The notes beneath the pieces were generated by a model that searched no databases, had not been told where the DNA came from, and saw nothing but the letters and a program-made list of their open reading frames with translations. Source: Muribaculum sp. (lineage in GTDB: Bacteria; Bacillota; Clostridia; Lachnospirales; Lachnospiraceae). From it: DNA of 64,000 nt. Positions 58,979 through 64,000 of this stretch are shown in pieces (positions within the stretch are counted from its first letter, which is position 1; the number at the start of each line of letters is the position of its first letter). Location of the stretch: contig JAMPGV010000002.1 of the NCBI GenBank assembly GCA_023663735.1, positions 62,001-126,000 on the forward strand, in the 5' to 3' direction. Made by a program: the position numbers and the translations under genes.

Positions 58979-61900
58979 TCAAGCAAAATCAAACAAACTG
59001 ATCTGGTTCGACTCCGGCAGATCCCCCAAAAGCCCCAGCGAGGCCATCAGATCCACGATCGTCTTGGACACCTTCGTCCGCTCCCTAAAATCCTGCCTCG
59101 ACAGAAACGGTCCGTTCTTCACGGCTTCCACAATGGCGTCCGCCGCCTTCTCCCCCAGACCCTCGATGCTGTTCAAGGAGGGCATGAGCCTGCCGTCCAC
59201 GATCTGAAAGTCCCGCGATTTGGCTCGGAAAATATCGAGCGGTTCAAACTCAAAACCTCTCGCGTACATCTCCTGCACAATCCGCATATCGGAATAAGCG
59301 TCTTTCTCCCGGTTGCTCAAGCTGTCCTTGCGCTTTCGGTAGTCCTCCATCACATGCTCCAGATGCCTCTGCCCCTGACACATGATCTCGTAGGAGAAGG
59401 ATTTGGCGCGGATGCTGAAATATGCCCCGTAATACGCCAGCGGATAATGAATCTTGCAGTAGGCGATGCGCCATGCCATCATGACATAGGCCGCCGCATG
59501 AGCCTTGGGGAACATATACATGATCTTCTCGCAGGAACCCACATACCAATCCGGCACGCCATGGTCGAGCATGTCCTGCTTCCACTCCGGCCACTGGGCG
59601 CACTTTTTCTTGGCCACCGTGCCTTTTCGCACGGCCTCCATGATTTTGAAGGATTTCTCCGGTGCGACCCCCTTGCCGATCAGATAGGTCATGATATCGT
59701 CGCGGGTACAGATGGCCGTGGAGATGGTGGCCGTCCCGCTGCTGATCAGATCCTGCGCGTTGCCCACCCACACGTCCGTGCCGTGAGCCAGCCCCGCGAT
59801 GCGCACCAGATCCGAGAAGGAGGTGGGCGCGGCCTCGATCACCATCTGCATGGCAAAATCCGTCCCAAACTCGGGAATCCCCAGAGCGCCCAGAGGCGTC
59901 CCGCCGATCTGTTCCGGCGTGATGCCCAGAGCGTCGGTATTCTGAAACAGGCTCATGACGTCCTTGCCGTCCAGCGGAATCGTGGTGGGATCCACCCCCG
60001 TCATATCCTGCAGCATCCGGATCATGGTCGGATCATCATGCCCCAGAATATCCAGTTTCAACAGATTGTGATCGATGGAATGATAGTCAAAATGGGTGGT
60101 GACCGTGCTGGTCGTCATATCGTTGGCGGGGTGCTGCACGGGCGTAAAGGAATTGATGTCCTGCCCGATGGGAAGCACCACGATGCCGCCCGGATGCTGT
60201 CCCGTGCTTCTGCGTACCCCGGTACAGCCCGCGGTGAGCCGGTTGATCTCGCTGGAACGCTTGTGCTGTCCCCGCTCCTCAAAATAGTTTTTCACATATC
60301 CGAATGCGGTCTTCTCCGCCATGGTGGAAATGGTGCCGGCCCGGTAAGTCTGCCCCGCCCCGAAGATCACCTCCGTATATTTGTGCGCTTTGGACTGGTA
60401 CTCCCCGGAAAAATTCAGATCAATATCCGGCTCCTTATCGCCGTTAAAGCCCAGAAAAGTCTCGAAGGGGATGTCGAAGCCCTCTTTGTGCAGCAGCTCC
60501 CCGCACACGGGACAGTTTTTGTTCGGCATGTCAATTCCCGCCATGCCCGCATAAGCCTTCACGTCCTCCCCGTCAAAATCCACATAATGGCAGTTGCTGC
60601 AATAATAGTGGGGACTTAACGGATTGACCTCCGTGATGCCCGCCATGGTAGCCACAAAGGAGCTTCCCACGGAGCCTCTCGAACCCACCAGATATCCGTC
60701 CTCCACAGATTTCCACACCAGCTTCTGGGCAATGATATACATCACCGCAAACCCGTTTCCGATAATCGAATTCAGCTCCCGCTCCAGTCTTGCTTCCACG
60801 ACCTCCGGAAGGTTCGGCCCGTAAATTTCATGGGCTTTGTCGTAACAGATCTGCCGCAGCTTCACATCGCTGTCGGGAATCACGGGCGGACACTTGTCCG
60901 GGCGCACGGGCGAGATCGTCTCTATCATATCCGCGATTAGGTTGGTGTTGGTGACTACCACCTCTCTCGCCTTGTCGCTCCCCAGATAGGAGAACTCCTC
61001 CAGCATCTCCTCCGTGGTGTGCAGAAAGAGCGGCGCCTGATTCTCCGCGTCCCCGAATCCCCATCCGGCCATGATAATTCTGCGGTACACCTCATCCTCA
61101 GGGTTCAAAAAATGCACGTCGCAGGTGGCAGCCACCGGTTTGTGAAACTGCTCCCCCAGAGCCACGATGCGCCGGTTGATATTGCGGATATCCTCCTCGG
61201 AATGGATCTCCCGGAATTTCTCCGACTCGATCATAAACGCGTTGTTGCCCACCGGCTGAATCTCCAGATAATCATAAAACTGCACCAGCCGCGCGATCTG
61301 GAGATCGGACTGACCGTCTATCAGCGCATGATACAGCTCCCCCGCCTCGCAGGCGCTGCCCAGAATCAGGCCGTCCCGGTATTTCTCCACCAGACTTTTG
61401 GGAATGCGGGGATGGCGGCTGTAATACGTCAGATGCGACTCGCTGATCAGACGGTAGAGATGGATGCGCCCCAGATCGTTTTTCGCCAGAATGATGGCGT
61501 GATAGGTGGGCAGCCTCCGCACCAGATTCTCATTGTCCTCCCCCATATGGTTGAGCTGCGCCAGCGTGGTGACGGAATGTTCCTCCGCAAGCATTTTGAT
61601 AAACCGCACGAAAATACGGGCAGTACACTCCGCGTCATCCACCGCCCGGTGATGGTTTTCCAGCGAAATTCCCAGCGTCTTGGCCACGGCGTCCAGCGTA
61701 TGCTTGGCCTGTCCGGGCAGGAGAACCCGCGCGGTATTCATGGTGTCCACGTAGGTGAACGCCCTGTCATATCCCAGCCTCCGGCAGTTCTCCATCAGGA
61801 AACTCATATCAAATCCCGCATTGTGCGCCACCAGAACGCAGCCCTCGCAAAACGCCAGAAACTGCGGCAGAATCTCATCAATCCGGGGATAATCGACCAC

Positions 61901-63646
61901 CATCTCATCCCGGATTCCGGTGAGCTTTTCGATTTCAAACGGGATGGGTACATCCGGATTGACAAAGGTGGAATACCGCTCCGTGATCTCGCCGCCCGCT
62001 ACCTTCACCGCCCCGATCTCGATGATCCGGTTGTTCACGGGGGAAAATCCCGTGGTCTCGATGTCGAACACCACAAAATCATCCCCCAGCGTCTGCCCCC
62101 TGTCCCCGGTGACAATCTCCTTCAAATCATCCACCAAATAGGCCTCCACGCCGTAGATAATCTTGAAAAAATCCTGCTTGTCGGGACATTCTTCCCCGGC
62201 TTCCCTGCGCTTGCTTTTCTCCTCCTTCCAGAGATCCTCCCAAACATGGTTTGCGTCGGTAAACGCCTGCACTACGCCGTGATCCGTGATGGCGATGGCG
62301 CGATGACCCCATTTGTAGGCCTGCTTCACCAGATCCTTCGCTTCAGACACGCCGTCCATATCGCTCATCTTCGTATGACAGTGCAGCTCCACGCGCTTGT
62401 AGGGCGCAGTATCCACGCGGCGCACCGTAAAGTCGGGAATCCGCTTGATTCCCGTGATAGAACCTATCGTCAGCTCATGGTCGAATTTATCGACCATGCT
62501 GATCCCCTTGACCTTGATGAAACTCCCGGGTTTCAGGCTGTCCATCACTTCATCCGCCTGCTCGTCCCGCACAAACATTTTCACGGTCATGGTGTCCGTG
62601 AAATCGGTCATGTCAAAAATCAGAATGCTCTTTTCATTCTTGATTCTGCGCCGATCCAGATTCAGAATCTTCCCCCGGATGACCACTTCGCCCATCTCGC
62701 CCACAAGTTCCTCGATGCGCATGGGTTCCTCCTCAAAATCCCGTCCGTAGAGTACATCCGGGTTATCGCTGCGGCGGATCCCCCGGTTATAACCTCCGCC
62801 GGAGAACTCTCTTTTTGCAGACTCGCCTTTCCGAAATTCGCCTTTAAACCCTCCGCCCTTCCGGGACTCCGCCCGTGCGCTTCCATCGGAAGATCCCTGT
62901 CCGTAGACAGCCGTTTTCCCGCCTGCCAATCGGGCGGCGTCCTGACCCGTTTCCTTCCGGCTCCTCCCTTTGCCCGCATCCTTTCCGACTGCCGCTCCGG
63001 CATCCGCTCCGGCATCCGTTTCGGCTGCCTCCACAAACCGATCGCCGTCTCTGTCCGCACCCGCCGCGCCAAGCCGCTCCTCAATCTCCCGCACCTTAAG
63101 CCGCAGCTGCAGTTCGTCCTCCTTCTCGTGCCGTCCGGCCGCCGCCTCTCTGTAGTCCGCCCGCAAGGACACCTCAAAGCCGCATCGCTCCACCAGTATT
63201 TTCTCAAGGATGCGCAGAAGCTCCTCCGCCTTGCTCCGCACAAGCACCGTGTCGTCCAAGGTCAGCCGCACCGTCTGTGCGTCCGGATAAGAAAGTTCCG
63301 CATTTTTAAAAATATTATGCAGCACATGGCTGTACCCCAGAAGTTCCAGCAGGATGCTGTCCCTGTACAGGTTCAGGAAATTCTCCGGATTGTACTGTGC
63401 GGAAAGCTCAAAATGTTCGTAGATCTTCACCGTAAGACCCGCTCCCGGAAAAAGCTGCCGCAGGATCTCCTGCTCCACAGCCTGAATGTCCTGTTTCAAA
63501 ATCAGCCGTGTGCTGAACAAATAGACGCGCAGATATTCCCTGCTGCGCGTGGCCGCAATTTTCTCCACCTGTGTCTGTTCCATGATATCGTGCAGCGGGG
63601 GCTTTAGCTGCAGCGAGGGAAAGACCTCAAAAAACGCTTTTTTCAT
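58979..63646 (-). CDS. polC: DNA polymerase III alpha subunit, Gram-positive PolC type
   Basis: 1555 aa replicative polymerase with built-in proofreading. Domains in order: N-terminal domain (1 to about 180); a low-complexity Ala/Gly/Asp/Arg linker (about 195-300); OB fold (about 310-400); PHP part 1 (ELHCHTKMSDMDGVSEA near 420); the DEDD 3'-5' exonuclease inserted in the PHP domain (FDIETTGFSPVNNRIIEIG near 527); PHP part 2; and the polymerase core with acidic DIDLNFSGEY near 1075. Family members are about 1430-1470 aa; the excess is mainly the linker. Its start overlaps the ispG stop by 4 bp (ATGA). Confidence 0.98.
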   Translation of the reverse strand: MKKAFFEVFPSLQLKPPLHDIMEQTQVEKIAATRSREYLRVYLFSTRLILKQDIQAVEQEILRQLFPGAGLTVKIYEHFELSAQYNPENFLNLYRDSILLELLGYSHVLHNIFKNAELSYPDAQTVRLTLDDTVLVRSKAEELLRILEKILVERCGFEVSLRADYREAAAGRHEKEDELQLRLKVREIEERLGAAGADRDGDRFVEAAETDAGADAGAAVGKDAGKGRSRKETGQDAARLAGGKTAVYGQGSSDGSARAESRKGGGFKGEFRKGESAKREFSGGGYNRGIRRSDNPDVLYGRDFEEEPMRIEELVGEMGEVVIRGKILNLDRRRIKNEKSILIFDMTDFTDTMTVKMFVRDEQADEVMDSLKPGSFIKVKGISMVDKFDHELTIGSITGIKRIPDFTVRRVDTAPYKRVELHCHTKMSDMDGVSEAKDLVKQAYKWGHRAIAITDHGVVQAFTDANHVWEDLWKEEKSKRREAGEECPDKQDFFKIIYGVEAYLVDDLKEIVTGDRGQTLGDDFVVFDIETTGFSPVNNRIIEIGAVKVAGGEITERYSTFVNPDVPIPFEIEKLTGIRDEMVVDYPRIDEILPQFLAFCEGCVLVAHNAGFDMSFLMENCRRLGYDRAFTYVDTMNTARVLLPGQAKHTLDAVAKTLGISLENHHRAVDDAECTARIFVRFIKMLAEEHSVTTLAQLNHMGEDNENLVRRLPTYHAIILAKNDLGRIHLYRLISESHLTYYSRHPRIPKSLVEKYRDGLILGSACEAGELYHALIDGQSDLQIARLVQFYDYLEIQPVGNNAFMIESEKFREIHSEEDIRNINRRIVALGEQFHKPVAATCDVHFLNPEDEVYRRIIMAGWGFGDAENQAPLFLHTTEEMLEEFSYLGSDKAREVVVTNTNLIADMIETISPVRPDKCPPVIPDSDVKLRQICYDKAHEIYGPNLPEVVEARLERELNSIIGNGFAVMYIIAQKLVWKSVEDGYLVGSRGSVGSSFVATMAGITEVNPLSPHYYCSNCHYVDFDGEDVKAYAGMAGIDMPNKNCPVCGELLHKEGFDIPFETFLGFNGDKEPDIDLNFSGEYQSKAHKYTEVIFGAGQTYRAGTISTMAEKTAFGYVKNYFEERGQHKRSSEINRLTAGCTGVRRSTGQHPGGIVVLPIGQDINSFTPVQHPANDMTTSTVTTHFDYHSIDHNLLKLDILGHDDPTMIRMLQDMTGVDPTTIPLDGKDVMSLFQNTDALGITPEQIGGTPLGALGIPEFGTDFAMQMVIEAAPTSFSDLVRIAGLAHGTDVWVGNAQDLISSGTATISTAICTRDDIMTYLIGKGVAPEKSFKIMEAVRKGTVAKKKCAQWPEWKQDMLDHGVPDWYVGSCEKIMYMFPKAHAAAYVMMAWRIAYCKIHYPLAYYGAYFSIRAKSFSYEIMCQGQRHLEHVMEDYRKRKDSLSNREKDAYSDMRIVQEMYARGFEFEPLDIFRAKSRDFQIVDGRLMPSLNSIEGLGEKAADAIVEAVKNGPFLSRQDFRERTKVSKTIVDLMASLGLLGDLPESNQISLFDFA

Positions 63647-64000
63647 ACCCAGTTATCCAACTCTTCCTTCAATGCGTCAAGCAGTCCGTCCTCCGGCACC
63701 TTGCACACAATTTCTCCCCGTTTGATCAAAAGTCCTTCTCCGATCCCGCCGGCGATTCCCAGATCCGCCTCTCTGGCCTCCCCGGGTCCGTTTACCACGC
63801 AGCCCATGACCGCCACCTTGATATCCAAAGAATATCCGGCAGCAAGCTCCTCCACCCGTCGCGCAAGCGGGATCAGATCGATCTGCGTCCTGCCGCAGGT
63901 GGGGCAGGATACCACCTCAATTCCGCCCTCCCGCAGCTTCAAAGTGCGCAGGATCAATTTTGCGGATTTGATCTCCTCCACCGGATCCCCCGTCAAGGAC
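63643..64000 (-). CDS. ispG: 4-hydroxy-3-methylbut-2-enyl diphosphate synthase (partial)
   Basis: The last 118 codons, open to the right edge; the gene starts outside the window. The frame begins SLTGDPVEEI, contains the iron-sulphur cysteines (VVSCPTCGRTQIDL, then AVMGCVVNGPGEAREADLG), and ends in the usual C-terminal helix. IspG is the penultimate enzyme of the MEP isoprenoid pathway. The ispG-polC order is common in Lachnospiraceae. Confidence 0.97.
   Translation of the reverse strand, partial: SLTGDPVEEIKSAKLILRTLKLREGGIEVVSCPTCGRTQIDLIPLARRVEELAAGYSLDIKVAVMGCVVNGPGEAREADLGIAGGIGEGLLIKRGEIVCKVPEDGLLDALKEELDNWV

Noticed and set aside
61019..63607. 862-codon open frame on the plus strand opposite polC
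   Set aside because: It is the antisense shadow of polC; its translation is His/Arg/Leu-rich without domains, and polC is beyond doubt.
1..64000. Insertion sequences, prophage or attachment sites
   Set aside because: No transposase, integrase or terminal inverted repeats seen; the tRNA-Glu is not flanked by an integrase or a duplicate of its 3' end.

Overview
The window looks like a chromosome segment from a flagellated Lachnospiraceae-type Clostridium (Firmicutes). The evidence is a Gram-positive PolC, CodY, strong GGAGG ribosome sites, TTGACA/TATAAT-type promoters, a Bacillus/Clostridium-style single fla/che operon with CheC, CheD, FliY and FlhF/FlhG, and a type IV pilus cluster with no secretin. 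Almost every gene is on the minus strand, so transcription runs from high to low coordinates.

Right to left: 63643-64000 is the end of ispG, translationally overlapped with polC (58979-63646). A lone tRNA-Glu(CTC) with its own promoter and terminator follows (58714-58922). Next comes a small envelope-glycan region: a glycosyltransferase 2 and a methyltransferase on the minus strand behind a long structured leader, and a convergent membrane glycosyltransferase (54525-56561) on the plus strand. From a near-perfect promoter at 54373-54401 runs an eleven-gene type IV pilus operon: pilB, pilC, two small pilins, pilD, a pilM-pilN fusion, pilO and four pseudopilin-like genes that resemble a tip complex. 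It ends at a strong terminator (41942-41982). No pilT is present. topA and codY follow, each with a clear promoter.

From 38512 down to 841 lies a roughly 37.7-kb motility operon: flgB flgC fliE fliF fliG fliH fliI fliJ motE-like fliK flgD TIGR02530 flgE flbD motA motB fliL fliM fliY cheY fliO fliP fliQ fliR flhB flhA flhF flhG pilZ cheB cheA cheW cheC cheD, a small membrane gene, fliA(sigD), a fapA-like gene, a small gene, a SwrB-like gene, an MltG-domain gene and a trigger-factor-like gene. rpsB, running off the left edge, has its own promoter. The order topA-codY-flgB...sigD-swrB-rpsB matches the Bacillus subtilis neighbourhood closely, with insertions of motAB, a PilZ protein and several small unknown genes.

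Together the genes build the hook-basal body and its export apparatus, the stator, the C-ring, the chemotaxis phosphorelay and adaptation proteins, and the late flagellar sigma factor. Flagellin, the rod-distal and hook-associated proteins, CheR and receptors are not in the window. The most unusual points are a perfect 14-bp hairpin inside the start of fliP, a repeat-expanded SwrB-like protein, a trigger factor lacking its PPIase domain, the pilus operon architecture, and recurrent tandem duplications of about 15 bp in many gaps and in two coding regions.
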